From contig JAESUZ010004127.1 in the NCBI GenBank assembly GCA_017311185.1, forward strand, positions 186,001-250,000: 64,000 bases of DNA, in the 5' to 3' direction. This document shows, in pieces, positions 32,762-43,039 of this stretch. The DNA comes from Proteles cristata cristata (Eukaryota; Chordata; Mammalia; Carnivora; Hyaenidae). Each line of letters starts with the position of its first letter. Position 1 is the first letter of the stretch. Position numbers and translations under genes: made by a program. The notes under the pieces were generated by a model. It ran no database searches, was not told where the DNA came from, and saw nothing but the letters and a program-made list of their open reading frames with translations.

Positions 32762-35700
32762 TCAAGTTGCTCCTAATCCTCCTATATGTGCAAACATATG
32801 GTATTTGTCCTTCTCTGCCTGACTTATTTCGCTCAGCATAACACCCTCAAGGTCCATCCATGTTGCTACACATGGCCAGATTTCATTCTTTCTCATTGCC
32901 ATGTAGTATTCCATGCTATAGATAAACGACATCTTCTTGATCCATTCGTCTGTTGATGGACACGTAGGCTCTTTCCATGTTTTAGCTATTGTGGAGAGTG
33001 CTGCTATGAACATTGGGGTACATGTGCTCCTATGCATCAGCACTCCTATATCCCTTGGGTAAATTCCTAGCAGTGCTATTGCTGGGTCATAGGGGAGTTC
33101 TATTGTTAATTTTGTGAGGAACCTCCGCACTGTTTTCCAGAGGGGCTGTACCAGTTTACATTCCCACCAACAGTGTAGGAGGGTGCCCGTTTCTCCACCT
33201 CCTCGCCAGCATCTAGAGTTCTCTGATTGGCTCATTTTAGCCACTCTGACTGGCGTGAGGTGGTATCTCAGTGTGGTTTTGATTTGTATTTCCCTGATGA
33301 GGAGCGATGCTGAGCATCGTTTCATGTGTCTGTTGGCCATCTGGATGTCCTCTGTGGAGAAGTGTCTGTTCATATCTTCTGCCCATTTCTTCACTGGGTT
33401 GTTTGTTTTTCGGGTGTGTAGATTGGTGAGTTCTTTATAGATTCTGGATATTAACCCTTTATCTGATATGTCATTTGCAACTATCTTTTCCCATTCCGTT
33501 GGTTGCCTATTAGTTTTCTGTGTTGTTTCCTTGGCTGTGCAGAAGCTTTTAATCTTGAGGAGGTCCCAACAGTTTTTTTTGCTCTTGATTCATTTGCTTT
33601 TGGGGATGTGTCAAGTAAGAAGTTGCTGCGGTAGAGGTCAAGGAGGTTGTTTCCTGCTTTCTCCTCTAAGGTGTTGATAGTTTCCTGTCTCACCTTCAGG
33701 TCCTTTATCCATTTTGAGTTTATTTTTGTGTATGGTGTGAGAAAATGATCTAGTTTCATTCTTCTGCATATTGCTGACCAACTCTCCCAACACCATCTGT
33801 TTAAAAAGCTGTCTTTTTTCCATTGGATATTCTTTCCTGCTTTCTCAAAGATCAGTTGGCTGTATACTTTTGGGTCCACTTCTGAGTTCTCGATTCTGTT
33901 CCATTGGTCTATGTGTCTGTTTTGTGCCAATACCATACTGTCTTGATGATGACAGCTTTGTAGTAGAGGCTAAAGTCTGGGATGATGTTCCCTCCCGTTT
34001 TAGTTTTATTTTTCAGTATTACTTCGGCTATTCGGGGTCTTTTGTGGTTCCATACAAATTTTTGGATAGTTTGTTCTAGTTTTGAGAAGTATGCTGGTGA
34101 AATTTTGATTGGAATTGCATTGAATGTGTAGATAGCTTTGGGTAGTAATGACATCGTAACCATATTTATTCTTCCTATCCATGAGCATGGAATGTTTTTC
34201 CATTTCTTTGTGTCTTCTTCAATTTCCTTCATAAGTTTTCTATAGTTTTCATCATACAGATCTCTTGTATCCTTGGTTTGGTTTATTCCTAGGTATTTTA
34301 TGGTTTTTTGTGCAATTGTGAATGGGATCAGTTTCTTGATTTCTCTTTCTGTTGCTTCATTCTTGGTGTATAAAAATGCAACCGATTACTGTACATTGAT
34401 TTTGTACCCTGCAACTTTGCTGAATTCTTGGATCAGTTCTAGTAGGCTTCTGGTGGAGTCTGTCGGGTTTTCTATGTAGAGTATCATGTCATCTGCGAAG
34501 AGTGAAAGTTTGACTTCCTCTTTGCCAATTTTGATGCCTTTGATTTCCTTTTTTAGTCTGATGGCTGATGCTATGTTTTCCAGCACTATGTTAAACTACA
34601 GTGGGGAGAGTGGACATCCCTGTCGTGTTCCAGATCTCAGAGGGAATGCTCTCAGTTTTTCCCCATTGAGGATGATGTTACCTGAAAGCTTCTCATAGAT
34701 GGCTTTTATGATGTTTAAGGAAGTTCCTTCTATTCCGACTTTCTCTAGAGTCTTTATTAAGAAGGGATGCTGTATTTTGTCAAATGCTTTTTCTGCATCT
34801 ATCGACAGGATCATATGGTTTTTATCTTTTCTTTTATTGATATGATGTATCACATTGATTGATTTGCGAATGTTGAACCAGCCCTGTAACCCAGGAATGA
34901 ATCCCGATGATCTTGGTGGATGATTCTTCTTATGTGCTGCTGGATTCGATTTGCAAGTATCTTGTTGAGGACATTTACATCCGTATTCATCAAGGATATT
35001 GGCCTGTATTTCTCTTTTTTTGCTGGATCTCTGTCTGGCTTGGGAATCAGAGTGATGCTGGCTTCATAAAACGAGTCTGGGAGTTTTCCTTTGATGTCTA
35101 TTGTTTGGAATAGCTTGAGAAGAATTGGGATTATTTCTGTTTTAAATGTCTGGTAGAATAACCCAGGGAAGCCATCAGGTCCAGGGCTCTTATTGGTTTG
35201 GAGATTTTAGATAACTGTATCGATTTCTTCACTCGTTATGGGGCTGTTCAAGTTTTCTATTTCTCCCGTGTGAATTTTCGTAGTGAGTGTGTGTTTAGGA
35301 ATTTGTCCATTTCTTCTAAGTAGTCCAATTGTTGGCATATAATTTTTCATAGTATTCCCTGATAATTGCTTGTATTTCTGAGGGGTTGGTTGTTTTCATT
35401 TTCATTCATAATTTTGTCTATTTGGGTGCTCTCTCTTTTCTTTTGGATAAGTCTGGCTAGAGGTTTGTCAATTTTGTTTACTTTTTCAAAGAACCAACTC
35501 TTGGTGTCATTGATCTGTTCAATGGTTTCTTTGGTCTCTATGTTGTTTATTTCTGCTCTAATTTTTACTATTTCTCTTCTTCTACTGGGTTTAGGGCATT
35601 CTTGTTGCTCTGACTCTAGTTCCTTTAGATGAGCTGTTAGATTTTGGACTTGCGCTTTTTTTAACCTCTTGTAATAGGCCTGGAGAGCTATGTACTTTCC

Positions 35701-36600
35701 TCTTAGGACTGCCATTGCCACACCCATAGATTTTGAATTGTTGTATTTTCATTTTCATTTGTTTCCATATATTTTTCAATTTCATCTCTAATTGCCTGAT
35801 CGGCCTATTCATTCTTTAGAAGAGTGTTCTTTAACCTCCATGTTTTTGGAGGTTTTCCAGACTTCTTCCTGTAATTGATTTCAAGTTTGAAAGCATTATG
35901 ATCTGACAGTGTGCATGGTATGATCTCAATTCTTTTCTATTTATTGAGGGTTGCTTTATGTCCCAGTATGTGATCTATCTTGGAGAATGTGCCATACGCA
36001 CTTGAGAAGAAAGTAAATTCCCTGGCCTCAGGCTGTAAAGTTCTAAATATATCTGTCAGATACATCTGGTCCAATGTGTCTTTCAAGTCCATTATTTCTT
36101 TAGTGATTTTCGGTCTGGTTGACCTATCCATTACTGTAAGTGGAGTATTAAAGGCCTCTGCTATTAGCACATTCTTATCTATAAGCTTGTTTCTGTTTGT
36201 GATTGTTTTAGATATTTAGGTGCTCCCGTATTCAGTCCATAGACATTTATGATTGTTAGTTCTTCCTGATGAATGGACCCTGTAATTATTATGTAGTGCC
36301 CTTCTTCATCTCTTGTGATTGTCTTTAATTTAAAGTCCAGTTTGTCTGATATAAGTATCGCTACTCCGGTTTTCTTTTGATTTCCTGCTGCATGATATAT
36401 ATTTCTCCACCCCTTACTTTTAATCTGAAGGTATCTTCCCAACTAAAATGAGTTTCTTGTAGACAGTATATAGATGGATTTTGTTTTTTAATCCATTCTG
36501 CTACCCTATGTCTTTTGATTGGAGCATTCTGCCCATTTACATTCAGTGTTATTATTGAAATATGTGGGTTTAGAGACTTTGTATCTTCTGTAGGGTTCAT
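32762..36600 (-). pseudogene. L1 ORF2 pseudogene (endonuclease and reverse transcriptase)
   Basis: Its intact ancestor nicked DNA and reverse-transcribed L1 RNA at the nick. The start is taken at 36,600, 60 bp after the ORF1 stop, because MNPTEDTKSLNPHISIITLN leads directly into the endonuclease core ITLNVNG. Further marks are QETH (endonuclease), SSAYGTFSKIDHILGHK (35,937-36,170), [11 protein letters not shown] and [11 protein letters not shown] (RT motifs, 34,596-34,853), FADD (RT active site, 34,488-34,499) and CWWECK in the C-terminal Cys region (32,762-33,394). The span of about 1,280 codons equals family length. Frame breaks fall near 36,400, 36,180, 35,900, 35,340, 34,900, 34,590, 34,350, 33,920 and 33,440. 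The catalytic FADD is retained, so death is by frame damage. Confidence 0.93.
34488..34499 (-). other. L1 reverse-transcriptase FADD active-site codons
   Basis: Codons for F-A-D-D within [11 protein letters not shown] on the minus strand. The two aspartates bind catalytic metal in L1-type reverse transcriptases (family knowledge). They survive in this otherwise broken ORF2. Confidence 0.9.
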
Positions 36601-36660
36601 GTTTGTGGTGGTGTCTCTGGTATCTTTGTTCCTTGCAACCTTTCCTTCATTGTGTCCCCC

Positions 36661-37536
36661 TCAGGATTCTTGTAGGGCTGGCTTAGTGGTGACAAATTCT
36701 TTCAATTTCTGTTTATTTGGAAAGGTTTTTATCTCTCCTTCTATTTTAAATGACAGGCTTGCTGGATAGAGGATTTTTGGCTGCATATTTTTACTGTTCA
36801 TCACATTGAAGATCTCCTGCCATTCCTTTCTGGCCTGCCAAATTTCAGTAGATAGGTCTGTCACCACTCTGATCGGTTTCCCTTTGTATGTCAGGGCCCT
36901 TTTCTCCCTAGCTGCTTTCAAAATTCTCTCTTTGTCCTTGTATTTTGCCATTTTTACTATGATATGCCATGCAGAAGATAGATTCAAGCTACGTCTGAAG
37001 GGAGTCCTCTGAGCCTCTTATATTTCCACATTTACTTCCTTCCCCAGGTCGGGGAAGTTCTCTACTATAATTTGCTCCAGGACTCCTTCAGCATCTTTCC
37101 CTCTCTCTTCCTCTTCTGGGATTCCTATGATATGGTATTGTTGCGTTTGAGTGTTTCGCTGAACTCTCCAATTCTTCTTTCCTCTTCCTGGATCAGTTTG
37201 TCTCTTTTTTTTTGTCAGCTTCTTATTTTTCTATTATGGTGTGTTCTAAATCACTTATTCTCCTTTCTGCCTCTTCAATCCGTGCTTGGAGGCCTCTAAT
37301 TTATTATGTATCTCATTTATCACATTTTTTAATTCTTCATGCCTATTTTTATTTTCCATTCTGTCTGTAGCCATAGTTTCTTTGATATTCCCTATGTTTT
37401 TTTCAAGCCCAGCTATTAATTTTACCATTATTATTCTAAATTGGTCTGTTATGCTGCTGATATCTGTTTTGAGCAGTTCATTAGCTGTCATTTCTTCTTG
37501 GAGTTTCTTTGGAGGAGAGCTCTTTTGTTTTGTCAT
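36661..37536 (-). pseudogene. L1 ORF1 pseudogene (RNA-binding chaperone)
   Basis: ORF1 protein normally forms trimers that coat L1 RNA. The start at 37,536 (MTKQKSSPPKKLQEE) opens a helical, Lys/Glu-rich coiled-coil part to 37,255. The middle, reading DLGKEVNVEI and EAQRTPF, is interrupted by stops. The C-terminal part (36,661-36,987) carries YKDKERILKAAREK and YKGKPIRV, hallmarks of the RNA-recognition and C-terminal domains, and ends at TKPALQES. The 292-codon span is near family size. At least one in-frame stop and a frame change between 36,987 and 37,255 disable it. Confidence 0.9.
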
Positions 37537-38337
37537 TTTAGTTAGTTTTCCAGCTCTTGTTGGTTTTAAAGACCTGTTATGCTCTCTGTATCTATGAGCG
37601 TGCTATATTCAAGAAGACTCTTTGACTTTCCAGGGCCTATCCTTTCAGCTAGTGTTTTTTGAATGGTATCTCTTGGTCTGTCTTGTTGGGACATTGGTTA
37701 TTTTATTTTCCTATTCGTAGTGATATTTGGGACTCTCCACCTTGTGTACTCTGGCTTGTTTCTTGCGGTAGCCCTGGAGAAGAAAACAGACAGACAAACA
37801 CACAGGGAGTGGGAGCACACAAACTCACAGGCTAATTCAACTAACATGCAAAGCAAGAGGGAAAACGAAAAAGTTAAGAGAAAAGACGGAGGAGGTAGGG
37901 CCAATAATAGGGAGTATAAAATACATAAAAGGGCCAAAAAGGAGAAAAGAAAAGGAAAAAAGAAGAAAACCGATGGATAAAGAACGGTTTAAAGCATATA
38001 ACCGGATTTCCCAGCTACAGTTAAATAGCCGTGTGTATGCAGTGCTGGTTGAAGAGCATAAAGAAAGAGAGAGAAGACAGGGCGGGATGAGGCAAAATTG
38101 GAAATAGAATGAACAGGCAGAAGGGATAAGAAGCTTTTTTCAAAGAGGTTTAGAGTAGAATATGGTTGGATAGGTGAGAGAAGGATGCTGGTGTTATCCA
38201 GAGAGATTATATAGTCTAATTACTCCTGAGAGAAAGAGATGAAAATGTCGGTAGGTGTAGAATATACATTTACAGAATGGACTCGTTGTGATTGTTTAAG
38301 CAAGCTGGCGACCAGAGTTAATCAGGTCAGTGTTCTG

Positions 38338-38405
38338 GGGAAAAAAGAGAGAAAAGAGAAAGAAGAAGAAAAAAGAAAAAGAAAAAAAAGGGGGGGGGAA
38401 GAGGG
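38338..38405. repeat. Purine tract ending in G-run
   Basis: A/G-only sequence of about 65 bases ending in nine Gs at 38,390-38,398, within the L1 5' UTR. Read on the L1 sense strand it is a pyrimidine tract. Confidence 0.8.
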
Positions 38406-39393
38406 CAGCTCTCAAGCAGGGATCGACGTGGTGTGATCCAATGCCTCAGGCGGGACCTCTGCCTTGGAGTTTGTGAGGAGGAGAGTGTTGGTGCTCCAGT
38501 CCCTTCTTGAACCAAGCGCTGCACCTCACTTTTTTGGGCGTGTAAACTCCCCACACTGGGGGCGCAGCCAAAGTTGGTTGCACGCTTCCACCCAGGCCAG
38601 TTCCAATCTCCAAATCCCAGTCCTTGCGCCCCGCTGAAATCCCCTTAGACACAGCTTCCCAGGCAATCCCCTCGGGGCAATTCCAGGCCCCCTGCCAAGC
38701 TCTCGGGGTGGAGTCAGAATCGCTGCTTCCGTCTCTGGGTCGGGCTGGCGAGCATGGACAGGGGCTTGTCTGCCGGGTGGGCCTAGCCTGCTGGAGTGAG
38801 GAAAACCAGGTTCCTCTATGGCTTGTCACCCGAAACACGAACTCACAGGCACATTTCCCAGTTTTTAGTTCTTTGCCTTCCCTCCGAGTTCCAGCCAGCC
38901 TGGAGCGCGGACGCCTGGTGTCCACGCGCGGCTCTTTCAGGGGCCCCAGCCACTGGGAGGACAATGGCGGCAGGCGCACCGCTACTCTGAAGTCCAGCCC
39001 ACCAGGAGCCCGCACAAAGAAGCAGTCTGTGGCTCAGCACCTCCGGGACCAGTTGGTGCGAGCGGACCTGGCATGCAGGTATTTGGCAAGTATGGTCCTT
39101 CTATTCACCAAGCAGAGGATTTTCCCCCCCAAGGGGAGGTTTCTCTGTTTTGGACTCTCTCTTTTTCCCCTCTCCCTCCCCATAGAGGGTAGAGGGGGAT
39201 CGCCTCACACCCCGGAGTCTCTGATCCCCACCTGATTTTATCTTCCCCGGTTCGCACTCACGTTAGAAGGCTTTCTCAGTGGATCCTGCGTCCTTTTTTC
39301 CCAATCTCTCCGGTTTTGTAAGGTTTCCAGTGGCTTCAGATCTGTTCTGTGTGATGTATGGGCGCGAGTGCAAGTACGGAGCTCCTTACTCCT

Positions 39394-39404
39394 CCGCCAT
39401 CTTG
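39394..39404 (-). promoter_or_regulatory. YY1-like site at L1 5' end
   Basis: The plus strand ccgccatcttg reads caagatggcgg on the L1 sense strand, about ten bases from the element start. In primate L1 a YY1 site of this form directs accurate start-site use; equivalence in this felid element is inference. The same motif, decayed to caagatggcag, is at the 5' end of the old host L1 (40,600-40,611). Confidence 0.6.
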
Positions 39405-39904
39405 CCCCCTCCCCAGTTTTATATTTTTGACATGATATTTTGCATCTTTTTGGTTTGTGTATCCCTTCACTATTTATTGTATTTATGGCTGATTTTACTA
39501 CTTTTGCTTTTTAATCTTTATACCAGCTTTTTAAATGACCATCCACTGCCTTTACTGTGTATTTGCTTTTACCAGTAAGATTTTTTTCATATACTTTATT
39601 TTTACTTATGGCCTTTTTTTGACTAAGGAAGACCTTTAAAATTTCTTGTAGCTCTGATTTGGTACTGATGAACTCTGTTAGTTTTATTTGTGTAGGAAAC
39701 TTTATCTCTCCTTTAACTCTGAATGAAAATCTTGCTGGTTAGGATATTCTTAGTTTTAATTTTTTTTCCTCTTCATCTCTTCAAATATATCCTGCCACTC
39801 CTTTCTGGACTGTGAATTGTTTTTTGAAAAATAAGCTGATGGCTTTATGGGGTTTTCTTTGTGTGTGACTTTTTTCTTGCTGCCTTTAATTTTCTCTTCT
39901 TTTT

Positions 39905-39985
39905 TAAGTTTACATACTATAACATTTACATGTTTAAAGTGTACAGTTCAGTAGTGTTTAGTATAATTACTGAGTTCTTTTTTTC
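39905..39985 (-). repeat. Possible L1M 3'-UTR fragment inside old L1
   Basis: ttacatactataacattt, gtttaaagtgtacagttc and agtagtgtttagtataat resemble the reverse-complement L1M 3' UTR (taagtgtacagttcagtgg). It separates the old L1's ORF1 and 5' UTR parts and may mark the point where the coiled-coil region was lost. Confidence 0.4.
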
Positions 39986-40635
39986 TTTTGAGAGAGGGAG
40001 GGCATGCTGCACCAAGGCCATCTTGACAGGACAAATGGAGCTTGGGCTGTTGTGGATGGGGGACACACGGCACCAGGGCTACAATGGCAGGGGGAAGGGA
40101 TGGTCAGCTGGAGCTGGTATGGCCAGGGACCCAGGGTGTGCTGAGGTAGGTCTAGTAGGCTGGCGAGAGGTCTTGGACTCTGCTCTATCCCACTATTAAG
40201 TTGGAAAGGAACTAAAAATTGGCAACTGCCAGTGTCTTTGACCCCTGAACAAGTTCCAGCAAATCCCTGCCCTTTGGGTGAACACTCTAGGATAAGTAAA
40301 TGGATTTCTTTCACTTATAGTCTAGTTGCTCTTTAAGTTGTTCTTTTTTTGCCATGACCCAGGGCAGTCAAGTCTATGCACAGTCCCCTCAATGATATTC
40401 CTCCCTCCTCCAGGTCACCATGTTGGGGTGACTTCCCTCTCTCCTACTGTTCTCTGTGGGGTTTCTTTATTGTTTGTTGTGCAGAAGCTGTTCAACACAA
40501 CTGGCCCTCAGCTCTTCAGGAGGAATTACTATATACATAGGTGTAGACTCATAGATTCTGTGTGTCCATAGGAGGACTTGAATTCAGACTCTTCTTACAC
40601 TGCCATCTTGGAACCTCTCCAATGCGTTGATTTTT

Positions 40636-40858
40636 AAAAAAAAAAAAAATTTAAGTTTATTTATTTTTGAGAGACAGGGAGAGACAGAGCATGAGCGGGG
40701 TAGGGGCAGAGAGAGAAGGAGACACAGAATCTGAAACAGGCTCCAGGCTCTGAGCCAGCTGTCAGCACAGAGCCCGATGCGGGGCTTGAACCCATAGGCC
40801 ATGAGATCATGACCTGAGCCGAAGTCGGACGCTTAACTGACTGAGCCACCCAGGTGCC
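40636..40858 (-). mobile_element. SINEC_Fc-type SINE, older subtype (first of doublet)
   Basis: Reverse-complement felid SINE: ttatttatttttgagaga, gcggggtaggggcagaga, tctgaaacaggctccagg, ctgtcagcacagagcccg, head ccacccaggtgcccc. Target duplication ccaatgcgttgattttt (40,619-40,635) and ccaatgggttgattttt (40,859-40,875). The right-hand copy was then used by the next SINE. Confidence 0.95.
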
Positions 40859-40875
40859 CCAATGGGTTGATTTTT

Positions 40876-41098
40876 TTTTTTAAATTTTTTTTTAATGTTT
40901 TATTTATTTCTAGGAGAGAGAGAGAGACAGCGTGAGCAGGGAGGGTCAGAGAGAGAGGAGTCACAGACTGAAACAGGCTCCAGGCTCTGAGCTGGCAGTC
41001 AGCACAGAGCCCGACGCGGGGCTCGAACCCACGAACCGCGAGATCATGACCCAAGCGAAAGTCGGACGCTTAACCGACTAAGCCACCCAGGCGCCCCT
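40876..41098 (-). mobile_element. SINEC_Fc-type SINE, young subtype (second of doublet)
   Basis: tttctaggagagagagag, ggagggtcagagagagag, ctggcagtcagcacagag, cgcgagatcatgaccca, agcgaaagtcggacgctt, head caggcgcccc. Flanked by ccaatgggttgattttt (40,859-40,875) and tcaatgggttgattttt (41,099-41,115), which differ only in the first base. It lies at the same target as the older SINE to its left. Confidence 0.96.
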
Positions 41099-41104
41099 CA
41101 ATGG

Positions 41105-41196
41105 GTTGATTTTTTATTATCAACTTTTTTATTTTTTATTATAAATTTTTTGATATTATCAAATTTTTTATTATCAATTTTTATTGATTTTTTTAA
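41105..41196. repeat. AT-rich degenerate repeat (tttattatcaa units)
   Basis: Repeats of a ttttttattatcaa-like unit, with internal mirror and inverted forms such as ttgatattatcaa, directly right of the SINE doublet. Translation of the minus strand gives a repeating KKxDNKKxDN peptide, a by-product of the DNA repeat. Confidence 0.75.
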
Positions 41197-41300
41197 TGCA
41201 GTGTATCCCCTGAATTCATGGTGTCCAACCCTAGAAGACCACAGAGATATAACAGTAGAAGGACTTATGTGAGTGTTACAAGTAATTTTCACTTTCTTAT
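41197..41300 (+). repeat. Copy 1 of a diverged repeat of about 100 bp
   Basis: gaattcatggtgtccaac, cctagaagaccacagag, atataacagtagaagg and taattttcactttctta align in order with 43,366-43,460 at clear but imperfect identity. The family is not recognised. Confidence 0.55.
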
Positions 41301-41691
41301 ATTGAAAATGACTGATTTGGGGCGATTGGGTATTGTGTTATATTACAACAGTCTATTTATGTGAAGGTAGAAGGTTAAAGTCAGTCTATATCAAGAACCA
41401 ACTGTCAAATAGTCAAGCACTTTGCAAGCTGGTTGTTAAACTGTTGCTAACTTGAAATTAACCATAGGGGGTGGTATTTACACCACAGAGAACAGTAAAT
41501 GCTGTAAATTGGGTCCTTTTTTTCTTCCCAGAGAGCCAATTTGTCAGCACACCACTAAGCATCCATGTCGTGTACAACACATGGAAGGAAATGAGGATGC
41601 TTCAAAGGTAGTGACTTATTATTTTTGAAGCATATTTTCACTCTATCTAAATAATCTATCCACCAATTGTGTGACAGTGGCAGAGTATCAC

Positions 41692-41693
<2 letters not shown>

Positions 41694-41729
<36 letters not shown>

Positions 41730-41730
41730 T
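41694..41730. repeat. (TTA)12 microsatellite
   Basis: About twelve TTA units. It sits at the ATTATTATT-rich point of a MIR, whose 3' part continues to the right. Confidence 0.95.
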
Positions 41731-41868
41731 CTGTTTTACATATTTGGAAACTGAAATAATGATGCATAGTAATTAATGCAAAGTAATTTCTATCAGGATA
41801 AAACCAGGACTCAAACTCAGGCTTCTGGATTTGCCACAATATTTATTCTATTCTGGTTTTGAGATACA
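41731..41868 (-). repeat. MIR fragment
   Basis: tttacatatttggaaact, gaaataatgatgcatagt, aggataaaaccaggactc, aaactcaggcttctgga follow the reverse-complement MIR order (ttacagatgaggaaactga, then ccaggattcgaaccc). Confidence 0.65.
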
Positions 41869-42179
41869 GCATCACAGGATTTTATTTTTTGCAATTTGGG
41901 ACTTCCAATTAATTTTAAGAGATGCTATGATGTTTTCAAAATTAATAAAAGAAAGGAATCATCAGAATTAAATATGCCATATATCACTTAGTGAGAGAAA
42001 GTTTGAAGACATGGTAAATATTTCCTACGGATATATTTATTTGTCAATATAAGGTGAATCTTCTGCTGGTTGCTTTTGGGTATTGAAAAAAAGTATCAAA
42101 GAAATGGAACATGTACATGTTTCCCTGAGAAAGATTATTTCACTATAGTTAGGAATCCTAAACAGACATGAATTGATTA

Positions 42180-42340
42180 AGAATGTTTATAAAGCAAAAT
42201 AACAACAAAGGAAACCTATTCACTGAAGGGTTGATCAAAGGAGGCCTCCTGGAGGGAGGGAATTTTGAGGTGTGTTCTTCAGAGAATGTCCTGAAAATTG
42301 ACGGAGGGGACAGGAAAGGATGTTGGCAACTGGGGTGCTA
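42180..42340 (+). repeat. Ancient repeat relic, family not assigned
   Basis: gggttgatcaaaggaggc, ctcctggagggagggaat and gaggtgtgttcttcagag match the order of a mammal-wide element with a ggtcagggaaggcct, then gaggtgacatttgagc core. A second piece of what may be the same element lies at 43,040-43,690. Confidence 0.4.
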
Positions 42341-42483
42341 AGCAAGGACTTCCTTCCCCGAGGTATTTCCAGCTTTCTGGACATTGCTCTAGATAATGAT
42401 ACCTTTTCTAGGAATGACGAAAGGTTGCTCAAACCAGACAATTTTATTATACCTTTTCCATCTGTTAAAAGAGCAGGTGTTGA

Positions 42484-42700
42484 GGGGCGCCTGGGTGGCT
42501 TAGTCGGTTAAGCGTCCAACTTTCGCTTAGGTCATGATCTCACGGTTCGTGGGTTCGAGCCCCGCGTCGGGCTCTGTGCTGACAGCTCAGAGCCTGGAGC
42601 CTGTTTCAGAGTCTGTCACTCCCTCTCTCTCTGACCCTCCCCTGCTCATGCTGTCTCTCTCTCTCTCCTAGAAATAAATAAAAATAAAAAAATGTTAAAA
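42484..42700 (+). mobile_element. SINEC_Fc-type SINE, mosaic of subtypes
   Basis: Head ggggcgcctgggtggctt, young markers ccaactttcgcttagg and ctgaccctcccctgctca and tail tcctagaaataaataaaa, but the older gctgacagctcagagcct in the middle. Flanks aaagagcaggtgttga (42,469-42,483) and aaagagcagaggttga (about 42,699-42,713) are the target duplication. Confidence 0.95.
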
Positions 42701-43039
42701 AAAGAGCAGAGGTTGAAAATTAATAACAAAATTGATTAAAGCCTAGGATTTTCATTTTCTCTTTCATTACTTTCCTAAGTCATTCCAGTCATTTCTGAGT
42801 CACTTCCTTTTGACATTGCAGTAAATAAACCACTGAATCAGGTATAAAAATATCTGAGAAAAGTTTTCTCTTATTCTCTCTGAAGCTACATGACCACATT
42901 GTCGTACCACAATTAACAAAACCCTAGCAAACAAATATCTAAACTCATAAACCAAATGGATTAGAGAATGGTTATTTGCATTACAGAACGAGCCTTTTGT
43001 TTTATAAAAAGATTCACCATTGTTTTATTAATTTATTTC

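Larger units (their letters stand above)
32550..39412 (-). mobile_element. Full-length young felid L1 (about 6.9 kb), inactive
   Basis: The left end ttcacaaatagtttattg is the 3' terminus and the right end ctccgccatcttgccccc (39,392-39,409) is the 5' start. Target duplication ccagttttatat flanks both ends (near 32,531-32,542 and 39,413-39,424). In order it holds a 3' UTR, ORF2, a 60-bp spacer, ORF1 and a 1.9-kb CpG-rich 5' UTR. Several stops and frameshifts break both ORFs, so it could not make its own proteins as assembled. It inserted into the old L1 in the same orientation. Confidence 0.92.
37537..39412 (-). promoter_or_regulatory. L1 5' UTR / internal pol II promoter region
   Basis: About 1.9 kb between the ORF1 start and the element's 5' end. 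The outer kilobase (about 38,430-39,412) is GC- and CpG-rich, unlike the AT-rich surroundings. L1 5' UTRs act as internal promoters by family knowledge, and CpG richness suggests methylation control. Two purine-rich stretches lie at 37,830-37,985 and 38,338-38,405. Open frames of 189 codons (minus, 38,446-39,015) and 203 codons (plus, 38,624-39,235) overlap here and are not called genes. Confidence 0.75.
27512..40617 (-). mobile_element. Old L1 hosting several later insertions
   Basis: Reverse-complement order: 3' UTR (27,512-27,800), ORF2 end, reverse transcriptase and endonuclease (28,000-32,330), ORF1 RNA-binding part (39,415-39,900), then 5' UTR ending in ctgccatcttggaacctc (40,600-40,617), the reverse complement of the L1 start with a YY1-like aagatggc. 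Interruptions: SINEs at 29,311 and 30,791, a young L1 at 31,069-31,568 and a full-length young L1 at 32,550-39,412. Without these it is about 5.3 kb. The last 100 or so bases of the 3' UTR are missing, and the ORF1 coiled coil seems lost. It carries many stops. Confidence 0.85.

Noticed and set aside
38430..39412. CpG island promoter of a host gene
   Set aside because: It lies exactly within the 5' UTR of a full-length L1 bounded by a target duplication, which accounts for the CpG richness.
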